Shown here: piece by piece, positions 24,571 through 33,542 of the stretch
Position numbering within the stretch: position 1 is the stretch's first letter
How the letters are laid out: the number at the start of each line of letters is the position of its first letter
NCBI GenBank assembly: GCA_937927235.1
Contig: CALBCM010000027.1
Span: forward strand, 1-64,000
Length of the DNA stretch: 64,000 nucleotides
DNA from: an uncultured Johnsonella sp.
GTDB lineage: Bacteria; Bacillota; Clostridia; Lachnospirales; Lachnospiraceae
Direction of reading: 5' to 3'
Notes under the pieces: generated by a model
Told to the model about the DNA's origin: nothing
Database searches by the model: none
What the model saw: only the letters and a program-made list of their open reading frames with translations
Position numbers and translations under genes: made by a program

Positions 24571-25326
24571 TTAATCCTGTATATATAATGTTATTTCCAT
24601 AAGGAATGTCGGTGACACATAGTTTTAAAGTTTAACATTATACTTTAAGTGAGGATATACAAAATTTAATTTCATATACACATTTATTTCTTAAGTATAT
24701 CCTCACCCTTTGAAACATAGTATTGCAGTCAATGCTTTTATAAAATTATATAAAGCTTTTACACAGGCGGCTGACTATACCTATGCTTTTTACAGCTTAT
24801 ATAATTTCATACCTGCAGGCTTTGTTATACTGCAGCTCCATGACTGAATATGCAAGCCTCAGGAAAAATTATAAGAATCTTGAAGTGGATTTGATTATAT
24901 ACGAAAGCTCCGCTTTTTTACAGTCCTTATATTTATTAAAGCTACAAGCACAAACTTATAATTTTCACCTGAGCTATATTGAAGCTCCTGCATGGATTTT
25001 GTTTACTCTTAACTACTTGGGATAATAAAAAGAAAATAAGAATTTTGATTTTTCAGATATTAGAACGTATTAGCCTCCTTCCCTCCACTTAGCTTAGAAC
25101 TGTCATGCAGTCTAGAGAACTTTCAGATTAATTATAGCTATAATCGCATCAACCGTCAATCATAAAAATCTGTTCGGTCGGTTTATTTATAAAATCGAAG
25201 ATTTAGTGTCTTTTAATTGATTATTTACACAATCTGATGTATATTATAAATTACAAATATTTATAAATACTAGAATATGATATTGGCTTTTTCCAGTATC
25301 TTATGTTATAGGTGAAAGGAGGGTCC
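24571..25326. other. Non-coding or decayed intergenic stretch
   Basis: About 750 bp before mecA hold no convincing gene. An 80-codon plus-strand frame (24783-25025) has no Shine-Dalgarno sequence and no family resemblance. The region contains a strong inverted repeat (24649-24706), several short open fragments in different frames, and an isolated purine-rich GGAGGGAAGGAGG motif on the minus strand near 25074-25086 with no ORF behind it. Together with 24218-24570 it looks like eroded former coding DNA. Confidence 0.5.
24649..24706. repeat. Perfect 12-bp inverted repeat
   Basis: GTGAGGATATAC (24649-24660) is repeated inverted at 24695-24706 with a 34-base AT-rich spacer. A second smaller dyad (TTAAAGT/ACTTTAA) overlaps its left flank near 24624-24647. 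It may be a terminator, a small inverted-repeat element or a structured RNA. It lies in otherwise decayed DNA. Confidence 0.5.
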
Positions 25327-26016
25327 ATGAAACTTGAACGAATTAATGAAAATCAAATAAAATGTACATTGTCAAATATAGATTTAATTGCAAGGAATAT
25401 TAACTTAAACGAGCTTGCTTATGGAACTGAAAAAATCAATGTACTTTTTAATGAATTAATTCAGAAAGCTGTACAAGAACTGGATTTTACTGTCAACGGC
25501 CCTTTTCGTATAGAAGCAGTACCATTCCCTGGTGATAATATGGTAGTAATAATAACTAATGTTGAGGACCCTGAGGAAGTTGATGTCAGATTTGCAAAAT
25601 TTTCACAGTTAGAAGATGAGGATAATATTTCTATGGACTTTGATGATTTTTTTGAAATAGAAGAAGATACAAACAGTTTAATATTTACAAACCTTAATCG
25701 CCCAGACAATGAGCAGAATATTCCTTATAACCGTATATTTAATTTTAACTCTCTTGATGAAGTTCAGGAAGCGGCAAAGGCTATAGGAGGTTCTTTTAAT
25801 GGCAACAGCGGTCTATACAAAAACCCTGATACCGGCATTTACACTCTGTTGCTTGTCAATTCGGGTACGAACCAGGCAGATTTTATTTCTTCATGCAATA
25901 AGCTTGCAGAATATGGTAAAAGAATGTTTTCAAATTACAGCAGCATTTCATACCTGAATGAGCATTATGATATAATTATAAAAGACTTTGCAGTGCAAAC
26001 ACTTATTAAATTCTAA
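25327..26016 (+). CDS. mecA: MecA-family ClpC adaptor protein
   Basis: This 229-aa adaptor of the MecA/YpbH type delivers substrates to ClpCP. The N-terminal domain has MKLERINENQIKCTLSNIDL, as in Bacillus MecA, an acidic central linker follows (about residues 80-125), and the C-terminal ClpC-binding domain covers about 140-225. The start is ATG 25327, five bases after AAAGGAGG; the GTG at 25312 overlaps the ribosome binding site and is rejected. It is single-gene, with a strong terminator behind it. Confidence 0.88.
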   Translation: MKLERINENQIKCTLSNIDLIARNINLNELAYGTEKINVLFNELIQKAVQELDFTVNGPFRIEAVPFPGDNMVVIITNVEDPEEVDVRFAKFSQLEDEDNISMDFDDFFEIEEDTNSLIFTNLNRPDNEQNIPYNRIFNFNSLDEVQEAAKAIGGSFNGNSGLYKNPDTGIYTLLLVNSGTNQADFISSCNKLAEYGKRMFSNYSSISYLNEHYDIIIKDFAVQTLIKF

Positions 26017-26040
26017 TAATTATTTAATACAAAAATATAC

Positions 26041-26084
26041 GGGGAGTTGCAAAATTGTAGAAACATTGAATTTTGCAACTCCCC
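26041..26084. terminator. Terminator shared by mecA and the DUF1858 gene
   Basis: A perfect 16-bp stem (26041-26056 with 26069-26084, 12-base loop) lies between convergent genes. The flanks are AT-rich on both sides without a long T run, so it may act in both directions with moderate strength. Confidence 0.7.
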
Positions 26085-26123
26085 TATAATTAATAAATAC
26101 CTTAATAAACCAGCCCTTAAGGC

Positions 26124-26324
26124 TTAGTCTTCAGCTATAATCTCATTGATCTGTGACAAAAGTATGTCACAATCTATTCCATGAACCATGCAGGCTTCTT
26201 CAAGTGATTCACCTGTTGAAGCAGGACAGCCTAAGCAATGCATACCTGCTCTCATTAAAATAGGTGCTATATGCTCATTCATCATTAGAAGCTCTCCAAT
26301 AGACATATCTTTAGTAATAGTCAT
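26124..26324 (-). CDS. DUF1858 redox-disulfide protein
   Basis: This 66-aa protein of the DUF1858 (hybrid-cluster-protein-associated redox disulfide) family contains MSIGELL and the CLGCPAS motif, with two further cysteines in ACMVHGIDC. The CxxC pair suggests thiol redox or metal binding in anaerobic metabolism. The family's precise role is not established. A clean AAAGGAGG site precedes the ATG. It is transcribed alone, divergent from the ferredoxin gene. Confidence 0.85.
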   Translation of the reverse strand: MTITKDMSIGELLMMNEHIAPILMRAGMHCLGCPASTGESLEEACMVHGIDCDILLSQINEIIAED

Positions 26325-26531
26325 AAGTTTATCCTCCTTTATTTGTAATTACAGCTACTACTATACCCTAAGAAACCTATAATTGCAATAACCATTAATA
26401 AATTCCTTGCATAGCTGTTTTAGAAAATATTTAATACCACATAAATAAGTATCCCCCTAGCTATTTATACTATATAAACTCCCAGTTTGAGCTTATTTAA
26501 TATATTAATGCACAAATAATTACCTCACATC

Positions 26532-26560
26532 TTGAATTTTTACTACTTTTCGTATACAAT
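26532..26560 (+). promoter_or_regulatory. Promoter of the ferredoxin gene
   Basis: TTGAAT (26532-26537), a 17-bp spacer and TACAAT (26555-26560) form a good SigA promoter. It predicts a leader of about 35 bases before the ATG at 26601. Confidence 0.6.
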
Positions 26561-26600
26561 GGGTTTGCGTCGAATAATACATCAAAAGGAGGAAATTTTT

Positions 26601-26768
26601 ATGGCTCATGTAATTAAAGATGGCTGTATTATGTGTGGTACTTGTGCAGGTGAATGTCCTGTAAGTGCCATTTCAGAAGGCGATACTCAATATGCGATTG
26701 ACCCTGATACATGTGTTGACTGTGGCGCATGCGCAGCTGTATGTCCTACAGGTTGTATAGAAGCATAA
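26601..26768 (+). CDS. 2[4Fe-4S] ferredoxin
   Basis: This 55-aa clostridial-type ferredoxin has two canonical clusters: C-x2-C-x2-C-x3-C-P in CIMCGTCAGECP and again in CVDCGACAAVCP. The pseudo-twofold repeat spans the whole protein. The start is ATG 26601 behind AAAGGAGG. A longer in-frame extension upstream would run through the promoter and is rejected. It carries low-potential electrons in fermentative metabolism, and its partner enzymes are not in the window. Confidence 0.96.
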   Translation: MAHVIKDGCIMCGTCAGECPVSAISEGDTQYAIDPDTCVDCGACAAVCPTGCIEA

Positions 26769-26787
26769 TAAGTATAAAACTAGATAA

Positions 26788-26831
26788 AACTAAGAAGCGG
26801 GAAGGTTGCTCAGCCTTCCCGCTTCTTAGTT
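26788..26831. terminator. Terminator shared by the ferredoxin gene and dnaB
   Basis: A perfect 18-bp stem (26788-26805 with 26814-26831, 8-base loop) with a GC-rich core lies between convergent genes. It is the strongest simple hairpin in the window. Confidence 0.85.
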
Positions 26832-26840
26832 ATTTAAAAA

Positions 26841-28175
26841 TTATTCTCTTGCCAGGTTGACAAATTTTGTGGTTTCAGGTTTCCATACAAGCTTTACAGT
26901 ACCTATAGGACCATTTCTTTGCTTGGCTATTATAACTTCAGCCTCATTAATATGTTCAGTATCTTTTTTGTAATAATCCTCTCTATATAAAAACATAACT
27001 ATATCTGCATCCTGCTCTATAGCCCCCGACTCTCTTAAATCCGAAAGCATCGGTCTGTGGTCAGTTCTGGTTTCACAGGCTCTTGACAGCTGAGAAAGCG
27101 CAATTACCGGAGCCTGAAGCTCTCGGGCAAGTGATTTTAAATTTCTTGATATTTCAGATATTTCCTGCTGCCGGTTTTCAGAAGCCCTGCTGCTGCCGGT
27201 CATAAGCTGGAGATAATCTATTATCACCAGACTCAGTCCCTTTTCAAGCTTCACCTTTCTGCATTTGCTTCTAAGCTCGGTGATGCTTATACCCGGAGTA
27301 TCATCAATGATAATTTTTGAATTTCCCACCTGCACCACTCCTCTAATCAGCTGCTCCCAATCATTATCATTTAAATTTCCTACCCGCAATTTCTGTGAAT
27401 CAATGCCTGTTTCCATTGCAAGCATACGCTGGACGAGCTGTTCTGCACTCATTTCCAGTGAAAAAATCATACAGGAAAGATTCTTTCTTATTGCTATATG
27501 CTCCACTACATTAAGCACAAAAGCAGTTTTTCCCATGGAGGGTCTGGCTGCTATAAGCACTAAATCAGAGGGCTGAAATCCGCTCGTTTTATAATCAAGG
27601 TCTATAAAGCCTGTAGGCAGTCCTGTTACGCTTTCATTGCTGCGGCTTACCTCCTCTATCCTGTTTAATACATTTTCCGCGATTTTTTCTATAGGCTTTA
27701 AGGTCCCGGAGCTTTTGCTCTGAAGCACTTTAAATATATTTTTTTCTGCATTTGCAAGTATGTCTTCCAGCTGTTCCTTGTCAGCATAACAGGTATTTGC
27801 TATATCCTCACTCACTCTTATGAGCCTTCTCAATACAGCTTTCTCATGTACTATTCCGGCATAAGACCTTATATTTGCAGAGGTAGGCACCTCTGTAAGT
27901 ATATCTCTTATAAAATCAATGCCTGCAATTTCAGGAGAGATATTTTTTTCTTTTAATTTTTCCTGTAATACTACCAGGTCAATCGGCTTGCCCTCATTAA
28001 ACAGCTCCGCCATACTTTCAAAAATTACGGCGTACTGAGAAGAATAAAAATCTTCTTTAGTAAGCATATTTAAAGCAGCGGTCACCGCCTCTTTATCCAT
28101 AAGCATAGCGCCTATAACTGATTTTTCAGCCTCTATGCTATGAGGAAGGACTCTTTTTAGTACAGCTTCGTCCAT
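26841..28175 (-). CDS. dnaB: Replicative DNA helicase DnaB
   Basis: This 444-aa hexameric replicative helicase (named DnaC in Bacillus) starts with LPHSIEAEKSVIGAML, the N-terminal domain mark. The RecA-like domain has Walker A ARPSMGKTAF (near residue 210), LVIIDYLQLM, the RQQEIS segment and SDLRESGAIEQDAD. No intein or insertion is present. It lies 18 bp downstream of rplI in the widely conserved gdpP-rplI-dnaB order. Confidence 0.97.
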   Translation of the reverse strand: MDEAVLKRVLPHSIEAEKSVIGAMLMDKEAVTAALNMLTKEDFYSSQYAVIFESMAELFNEGKPIDLVVLQEKLKEKNISPEIAGIDFIRDILTEVPTSANIRSYAGIVHEKAVLRRLIRVSEDIANTCYADKEQLEDILANAEKNIFKVLQSKSSGTLKPIEKIAENVLNRIEEVSRSNESVTGLPTGFIDLDYKTSGFQPSDLVLIAARPSMGKTAFVLNVVEHIAIRKNLSCMIFSLEMSAEQLVQRMLAMETGIDSQKLRVGNLNDNDWEQLIRGVVQVGNSKIIIDDTPGISITELRSKCRKVKLEKGLSLVIIDYLQLMTGSSRASENRQQEISEISRNLKSLARELQAPVIALSQLSRACETRTDHRPMLSDLRESGAIEQDADIVMFLYREDYYKKDTEHINEAEVIIAKQRNGPIGTVKLVWKPETTKFVNLARE

Positions 28176-28193
28176 ACCGGCCTCTCTCTAAAT

Positions 28194-28640
28194 TTATTCT
28201 TCAATAACCTTTACTGTCAGCTTGCCGCTTACCTCTTTATGGAGTTTTATTATGACTTCATGACTTCCAAAGGCTTTAATAGGCTCAGCCAGCACTATCT
28301 TCTTTTTGTCAAGCTCCAGAGCAAGCTGCTCCTTTGCCGCCTGTGAAATTTCTTTGGTAGTAACCGAACCGTAAGTCTTTCCCTCTTTGCCGCCCTTTAT
28401 CTTTATTTCAACCTTAGCCCCTTCAAGCTTTGAAGCAATAGACTTTGCCGCTTCAAGCTGCTCCTTGGCGATTTTGGCTGCATTGGCTTTTTGCAACTTT
28501 AAGGTATTTAAATTCTGAGCATTGGCTTCAGTTCCCTTCTTTTTAGGAATTAAAAAATTTCTTGCATAGCCCTCACTCACCTCTACTATCTCTCCCTTTT
28601 TACCAAGTGTTTTTATATCTTCAAATAATACTATTTTCAT
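28194..28640 (-). CDS. rplI: 50S ribosomal protein L9
   Basis: This 148-aa protein has the standard L9 structure: N-terminal domain MKIVLFEDIKTLGKKGEIVEVSEG..NFLIPKK, a long connecting helix, and a C-terminal rRNA-binding domain with GKTYGSVT. Its ATG overlaps the gdpP stop by one base, so expression is coupled to the c-di-AMP phosphodiesterase upstream, as in Bacillus and Listeria. Confidence 0.97.
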   Translation of the reverse strand: MKIVLFEDIKTLGKKGEIVEVSEGYARNFLIPKKKGTEANAQNLNTLKLQKANAAKIAKEQLEAAKSIASKLEGAKVEIKIKGGKEGKTYGSVTTKEISQAAKEQLALELDKKKIVLAEPIKAFGSHEVIIKLHKEVSGKLTVKVIEE

Positions 28641-30637
28641 TATAATAAATCTCCCTCTTTAATCATTTCAGTAATAACTTCTTTAATGCGCTTTATCGCA
28701 TTCTCAATGCTGATGCTTCTAAGCTGTGCGCCTGCCACGGAGCGATGCCCCCCGCCTCCGAGTTTTTCCATCATAACCTGTACATTAATTTCATCTATAG
28801 ACCTGGCGCTGACATAAATAACCTCATTATACTTCGTCAAAACTATGCTTGCCTTGATACCTATTATATTTAAAAGCTCATTTGCCGCCTGTGCACCTAT
28901 AACAATAGGACTCTCCACTCCTTCAGCAGAGCATACACTGATTGCAAAATGTTTATTATAAATTTCCGCATTATGTACAGCCTCGGCTTTTGCCATATAA
29001 TCATTAAGCTTTTCCCTAAAGAGCTTCCTGACTCTTGTTATATCAGCTCCGCTTCTTCTAAGGTAAGCGGCAGCTTCAAAGGTTCTCACTCCAGTCTGGT
29101 TGTTAAAATTTTGTGTATCAACGACTATTCCGGCATACATAGCATCTGCCTCAGCAGATTTAATTTTTGTAATTTCATCTATGTACTGCACTATCTCGGC
29201 TACCATTTCACAGGCGCTTGAAGCATAGGGCTCTACATAGGAGAGGACCGCATTTTTTATAATTTCGCTGCTCTGTCTGTGATGGTCAAGCACTACTATA
29301 TCATCTATTATATTTAAAAGCTCAGGGGCTTCAGTGATGCTTGGGCGGTTCACATCAACCACTATAAGCATAGTATGCTCCCCTGCCAGTTCCCTTGCCT
29401 CCGCTTCATCTATGAATATATCCTCCGGATAATCATCCGAGTCAATAAATCTGTCAACCATAGGCTTTAAAGTTGAATTTATATTGCCCATAACAATATG
29501 AGCATTCTTATCCAGCGTAGCTGCAATCCTCCAAATACCTATTGCAGAGCCAAAGCAATCTATATCCATATTTTTATGTCCCATTATAAGCACTGTATCC
29601 ATAGTTTCCATAATTCCTCTAAGCGCATGTGCTTTAACCCTTGCTTTTACACGTGTCGATTTTTCAACACTCCTTGATTTGCCGCCAAAGTATCTTATGC
29701 TCTCGCCGTCTTTTACTACAGCCTGATCTCCACCCCTTCCCAGTGCCATGTCCATAGCACTTCTGGCAAAATCATTTCTCAAGGCAAAGCTTTGTCCTCC
29801 CGAGCCTATGCCTATACTTAAAGTAACACTCATTTCATTTCCGATATTCACAGTTTTTACATCATCAAGTATATCAAAGCGACTCTCCTGCATCTGCTCA
29901 AGACAGGTATGTTTAATTATAAATATATACTTATCTTTTTCAAGTCTTTTTAATATACCTTCATACTGAAAAATATACTGATTTATTTTTCTATCTATAA
30001 GTGCTATCAGCAGTGAGCTTTTTACCGCTTCCACGCTTTCCATAGCTTCATCATAGTTATCAAGATAGATAAGCCCCACTACCATTTCTTTTTTATCTGT
30101 AATTTCTTTTAAAGCGGCATATTCACTTTCATCGTAAAGGCAGAAGGCATAAGTCTCTACTTCATTAAACAATACATCCTTTATTATAATTTTATATTTC
30201 CTGTCTTTATAAGTACTGTTAAATTTATAGCTCTGTCCTATCTCATCCCATTTAAGTTCAGGAAACATATTCCTTATATTTCTTCCTGCCTTTCTGTCCC
30301 CTTCAATTATTTTATTAAACTTCTGATTTCTCCATACAAAGCCTCCCGATTTGTCAGTAACTGCATAAGGCATATCCAGCTCATCAAGCATCCTTTTCCT
30401 GATATCCTCAATATTCATAGCATAACCTGCCACTGCTCTTTCAAAATTATCCTTTGTATGATAATAAAATGTAAGCAATATAATACCTGTTACAATTACC
30501 ATAAATACCATCACTACACCGGCTTTTTTATTAACCAGATGTATACAGGCTGACATAAATATTAAAATTCCTATCACTGCAACAGGCCATTTAAGATAAT
30601 ATTTTAGAAAATTATCAGGCTTCTGCAACCAACTCAT
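28640..30637 (-). CDS. gdpP: Cyclic-di-AMP phosphodiesterase GdpP (YybT)
   Basis: This 665-aa membrane enzyme hydrolyses c-di-AMP. Two membrane segments lie near residues 15-55, followed by a PAS-like domain, a degenerate GGDEF domain (about 170-305, no GGDEF motif) and DHH/DHHA1 domains. Catalytic motifs are present: MGHKNMDIDCFGSAIG, VVDVNRP, DHHRQS and GGGGHRSVAGAQ. Length is normal. An extended -10 promoter (TGGTATACT) lies about 60-70 bp upstream. It controls the second messenger that governs potassium and wall homeostasis. Confidence 0.96.
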   Translation of the reverse strand: MSWLQKPDNFLKYYLKWPVAVIGILIFMSACIHLVNKKAGVVMVFMVIVTGIILLTFYYHTKDNFERAVAGYAMNIEDIRKRMLDELDMPYAVTDKSGGFVWRNQKFNKIIEGDRKAGRNIRNMFPELKWDEIGQSYKFNSTYKDRKYKIIIKDVLFNEVETYAFCLYDESEYAALKEITDKKEMVVGLIYLDNYDEAMESVEAVKSSLLIALIDRKINQYIFQYEGILKRLEKDKYIFIIKHTCLEQMQESRFDILDDVKTVNIGNEMSVTLSIGIGSGGQSFALRNDFARSAMDMALGRGGDQAVVKDGESIRYFGGKSRSVEKSTRVKARVKAHALRGIMETMDTVLIMGHKNMDIDCFGSAIGIWRIAATLDKNAHIVMGNINSTLKPMVDRFIDSDDYPEDIFIDEAEARELAGEHTMLIVVDVNRPSITEAPELLNIIDDIVVLDHHRQSSEIIKNAVLSYVEPYASSACEMVAEIVQYIDEITKIKSAEADAMYAGIVVDTQNFNNQTGVRTFEAAAYLRRSGADITRVRKLFREKLNDYMAKAEAVHNAEIYNKHFAISVCSAEGVESPIVIGAQAANELLNIIGIKASIVLTKYNEVIYVSARSIDEINVQVMMEKLGGGGHRSVAGAQLRSISIENAIKRIKEVITEMIKEGDLL

Positions 30638-30697
30638 TAAAAGTTCCCCTTTTTATAAAATTGCTTAGTTATATCTTTAATATCCACAGTATTTTAA

Positions 30698-30706
30698 AGT
30701 ATACCA
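30698..30706 (-). promoter_or_regulatory. Extended -10 promoter for gdpP-rplI-dnaB
   Basis: On the minus strand TGGTATACT forms an extended -10 element about 60 bp before the gdpP start. The -35 region is weak, as is common with extended -10 promoters. Confidence 0.5.
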
Positions 30707-30850
30707 TATTTTAAGCTGATTTAACAGATAGAAATATAAGACAGAGCTCCCTTTAAAAGTGCAAAAAAGCCTTTATAAGCTCAATTTAAGATTTTAAGAT
30801 AAATCAGGGCGGAGTATCAGATAAAATTTTTATAGAAAAGCTTCAAAACT

Positions 30851-30893
30851 TTAAAAGTGCTGCAGCACTAAAAAATAGTCTACAGCACTTTAA
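30851..30893 (-). terminator. Terminator after glgD
   Basis: Arms at 30880-30891 and 30854-30865 pair over 12 positions with one mismatch, and a T-rich stretch follows on the minus strand. It begins 14 bp after the glgD stop and ends the glgC-glgD transcript. Confidence 0.6.
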
Positions 30894-30904
30894 TTACCTT
30901 AAGC

Positions 30905-32035
30905 TTAGCTCTGGTCAAGCAGATACCTGTTATTTTTTTCAATGACAATCCTGATTTTGTCACTTTCACCGATGAAGGTGCTGTTTTTTTTAATTGTATC
31001 CCTGCTTTCAACAATACAATTTTCAATCACAGAATTATCACCTATATAAACATCATTTAAAATCAAAGAATTTTTTATCACGCAGTTATTGCCTATATAA
31101 ACCTTTTTAAAAAGAATAGAGTTTTCCACTACCCCATTGATAATACAGCCACTTGACACTAATGAATTTTTGGCCACCGCTCCGGGATTATACTTAGCCG
31201 GAGGAAGGTCATCCATCTTGGAATTGATTTCAGGATGCTCCCAGAAAAAATAATCCCTGACTTCTTTCTTTAAAAAATCCATATTAGTCTTAAAATAAGA
31301 CTCTACGGAGGCGATATTGCTCCAGTAGGTTTCCAGATTATAGGCATAAATCTTTTTAAGATTTTTATACCTTATCAGAATATCCTTTACAAAATCATAT
31401 CTGTCTTCAGATACACATTTTTCAACAAGGTCAATTAAAAGTCTTCTTCTTATAATATAGATACCGCACGAGATATTATTTGACTGTGCTACCATTGGCT
31501 TTTCATCAAAATCGGTTATGCGGTTATCCTCATTAATATCTACTATGCCAAAACGTGTAGCATCTTCTCCCTCATTAAGGCGTTTGCATACGACAGTTAT
31601 GTCAGCCTTTTTTTCAATATGGTATTCAAGCACCTTATTATAATCAAGTTTATAAACACAATTCCCAGCAGCAATTACCACATAAGGTTCATGGCAGCTG
31701 TTTAAAAAATTAAGGTTCTGATAAAGTGCATCAGCAGTTCCCCTATACCAGTCTGAATTTTCAGCAGTTATAGTAGGGGTAAATACATACAGCCCTCCCT
31801 GCTTTCTGCCAAAATCCCACCATTTTGATGAGCTTAAATGCTCATTTAATGAGCGTGAATTATACTGTGTAAAAACTACCACTTTCTTTATATTAGAATT
31901 ACTCATATTGCTCAGTGCAAAGTCAATGCTTCTGTAGCTTCCAGCTATAGGCATAGCGGATATAGCCCTCTTATTAGACAGCTCCTTCATGCGCTTTGAG
32001 TTCCCGCCGGCAAGCACTATTCCGATTGCTCTCAT
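30905..32035 (-). CDS. glgD: GlgD, glucose-1-phosphate adenylyltransferase-like subunit
   Basis: This 376-aa paralogue of GlgC starts with IGIVLAGGNSKRMKELSNKRA and ends in left-handed beta-helix hexapeptide repeats. In Firmicutes GlgD forms a heterotetramer with GlgC and modulates its activity. Several substrate-binding residues conserved in GlgC are replaced here (for example the KPAVSFGG segment), consistent with a regulatory subunit. It overlaps glgC by 4 bp (ATGA). Confidence 0.93.
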   Translation of the reverse strand: MRAIGIVLAGGNSKRMKELSNKRAISAMPIAGSYRSIDFALSNMSNSNIKKVVVFTQYNSRSLNEHLSSSKWWDFGRKQGGLYVFTPTITAENSDWYRGTADALYQNLNFLNSCHEPYVVIAAGNCVYKLDYNKVLEYHIEKKADITVVCKRLNEGEDATRFGIVDINEDNRITDFDEKPMVAQSNNISCGIYIIRRRLLIDLVEKCVSEDRYDFVKDILIRYKNLKKIYAYNLETYWSNIASVESYFKTNMDFLKKEVRDYFFWEHPEINSKMDDLPPAKYNPGAVAKNSLVSSGCIINGVVENSILFKKVYIGNNCVIKNSLILNDVYIGDNSVIENCIVESRDTIKKNSTFIGESDKIRIVIEKNNRYLLDQS

Positions 32036-33306
32036 CTTATTCCACCTGCCTTTACTATATACCCACCACTTGGAAGGAAGCCCTCATTATAATCCTCATA
32101 TATAGTTTCTCCCATAATCGCGGCATTTTTTCCTATTCTTATATTACCAGGTATTACACTTTTCTCACCTATAATTACCAGCTCTGAATTATAAACTTTT
32201 CTGTCATACTCACTTTCAGCATAATCACCTATACCTACCTCACAGTTTTCACCAATCGTAGTATGCTCAGCCACTATAGTCTTATACAGCTTAGTATTTC
32301 TTCCTATATGGCAGTCCCTCATAACTATAGAATCTCTCACTACAGCTCCTTCCTCTATAAGTACTCCGGCACCTATTATAGAGCCTGTCACTTCACCATA
32401 GATTTCGCTTCCCTCACTTATAATGCTTTTTTCAATATGAGCAGTCGAAGCGACATAATGCGGAGGTATGATATCAGTCTTGGTAAATATCTTCCAGTAT
32501 TCCTCGTAGAGATTAAATTCAGGAACTATGTCTATAAGCTCCATATTTGCCTCCCAATATGACTGTAGTGTACCTACGTCCTTCCAATATCCGTTATACT
32601 CATAAGCAAATACCTTATCTCCCCTCTCATGTATATAAGGGATTATATGCTTTCCGAAATCACAGCCGGGCTCGTCCTGAAGTTTAATCAGTGCTTCTTT
32701 AAGCACAGGCCAGCTGAATATATATATTCCCATGGATACAAGATTGCTTCTTGGTTTAGGAGGCTTTTCCTCAAACTCAAGAATCTGGTTCTTTTCATCT
32801 GTAATTACTACTCCGAACCTGCTGGCTTCTTCTAAGGGAACCGGCATGGCAGCTATAGTAACATCAGCATTATTTGCTTTATGATATCCAAGCATTATTT
32901 CATAATCCATTTTATAAATATGGTCTCCTGAAAGAATCAGTATATAGTCAGGATTATAGGATTCCATATATTCAAGATTTTGAAAAATCGCATTTGCAGT
33001 GCCGGTATACCAATCACTCCCCTTTGAATTTTCATAAGGTGGCAGTATAGTAACACCTCCCACATTCTTATCAAGGTCCCAGGGTATGCCGATTCCTATA
33101 TGAGAATTCAACCTTAAAGGCTGGTATTGGGTAAGGACACCTACTGTATCTATCCCTGAATTGACACAATTACTTAGCGGAAAATCTATGATTCGATACT
33201 TACCGCCAAAGGATACAGCCGGCTTTGCCACTTTCTGAGTAAGCACTCCCAGACGGCTCCCCTGACCTCCTGCTAAAAGCATGGCAACCATTTCTTTTTT
33301 AATCAC
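32032..33306 (-). CDS. glgC: Glucose-1-phosphate adenylyltransferase, catalytic subunit
   Basis: This 424-aa enzyme makes ADP-glucose, the glycogen precursor. Key motifs are LLAGGQGSRLGVLT, KPAVSFGGKYRIIDFPLSNC, WYTGTANAIFQN, LILSGDHIYKMDY and EEKPPKP, and a C-terminal beta-helix is present. It has its own promoter (33389-33417) and a leader hairpin. No glycogen synthase or branching enzyme is in the window, so the rest of the pathway must be elsewhere. Confidence 0.95.
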   Translation of the reverse strand: MIKKEMVAMLLAGGQGSRLGVLTQKVAKPAVSFGGKYRIIDFPLSNCVNSGIDTVGVLTQYQPLRLNSHIGIGIPWDLDKNVGGVTILPPYENSKGSDWYTGTANAIFQNLEYMESYNPDYILILSGDHIYKMDYEIMLGYHKANNADVTIAAMPVPLEEASRFGVVITDEKNQILEFEEKPPKPRSNLVSMGIYIFSWPVLKEALIKLQDEPGCDFGKHIIPYIHERGDKVFAYEYNGYWKDVGTLQSYWEANMELIDIVPEFNLYEEYWKIFTKTDIIPPHYVASTAHIEKSIISEGSEIYGEVTGSIIGAGVLIEEGAVVRDSIVMRDCHIGRNTKLYKTIVAEHTTIGENCEVGIGDYAESEYDRKVYNSELVIIGEKSVIPGNIRIGKNAAIMGETIYEDYNEGFLPSGGYIVKAGGIR

Positions 33307-33339
33307 TTTGTCACCTCACATTCTGGCTTCTAAAATATA

Positions 33340-33417
33340 TTCTAATGTAAATCAGCCTTCACATTAGAATCATTGTATTACACCTTGCATTATATCATAT
33401 CAGCTTAAAATTGTGAA
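33340..33417 (-). promoter_or_regulatory. glgCD promoter and leader hairpin
   Basis: On the minus strand TTCACA (33412-33417), a 17-bp spacer and TATAAT (33389-33394) form a near-consensus promoter. The transcript would start near 33382 and carry a leader of about 75 bases containing a perfect 9-bp dyad, TTCTAATGT/ACATTAGAA (33340-33348 and 33361-33369). The dyad may be an operator, a leader structure, or the 3' end of capsule-operon transcripts running through. Confidence 0.6.
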
Positions 33418-33542
33418 TAATTTACTATATAAATAAGCAAAAATGTAGGCACAATTCTAAAAGCTTCTGAAACTTAATTATAGTATATATAAGCCAGAAA
33501 AAAGAGCAAAGAAGTTTACTCTAATGCTCCAAGTTATCTTCG

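Noticed and set aside
24783..25025. 80-codon plus-strand ORF in the decayed region
   Set aside because: No ribosome binding site, no recognisable family, and the open frame overlaps other short open fragments; probably chance in AT-rich eroded DNA.
28640..30637. Degenerate GGDEF domain of GdpP as evidence of a broken gene
   Set aside because: GdpP proteins normally have a degenerate GGDEF domain; the DHH/DHHA1 catalytic motifs are intact.
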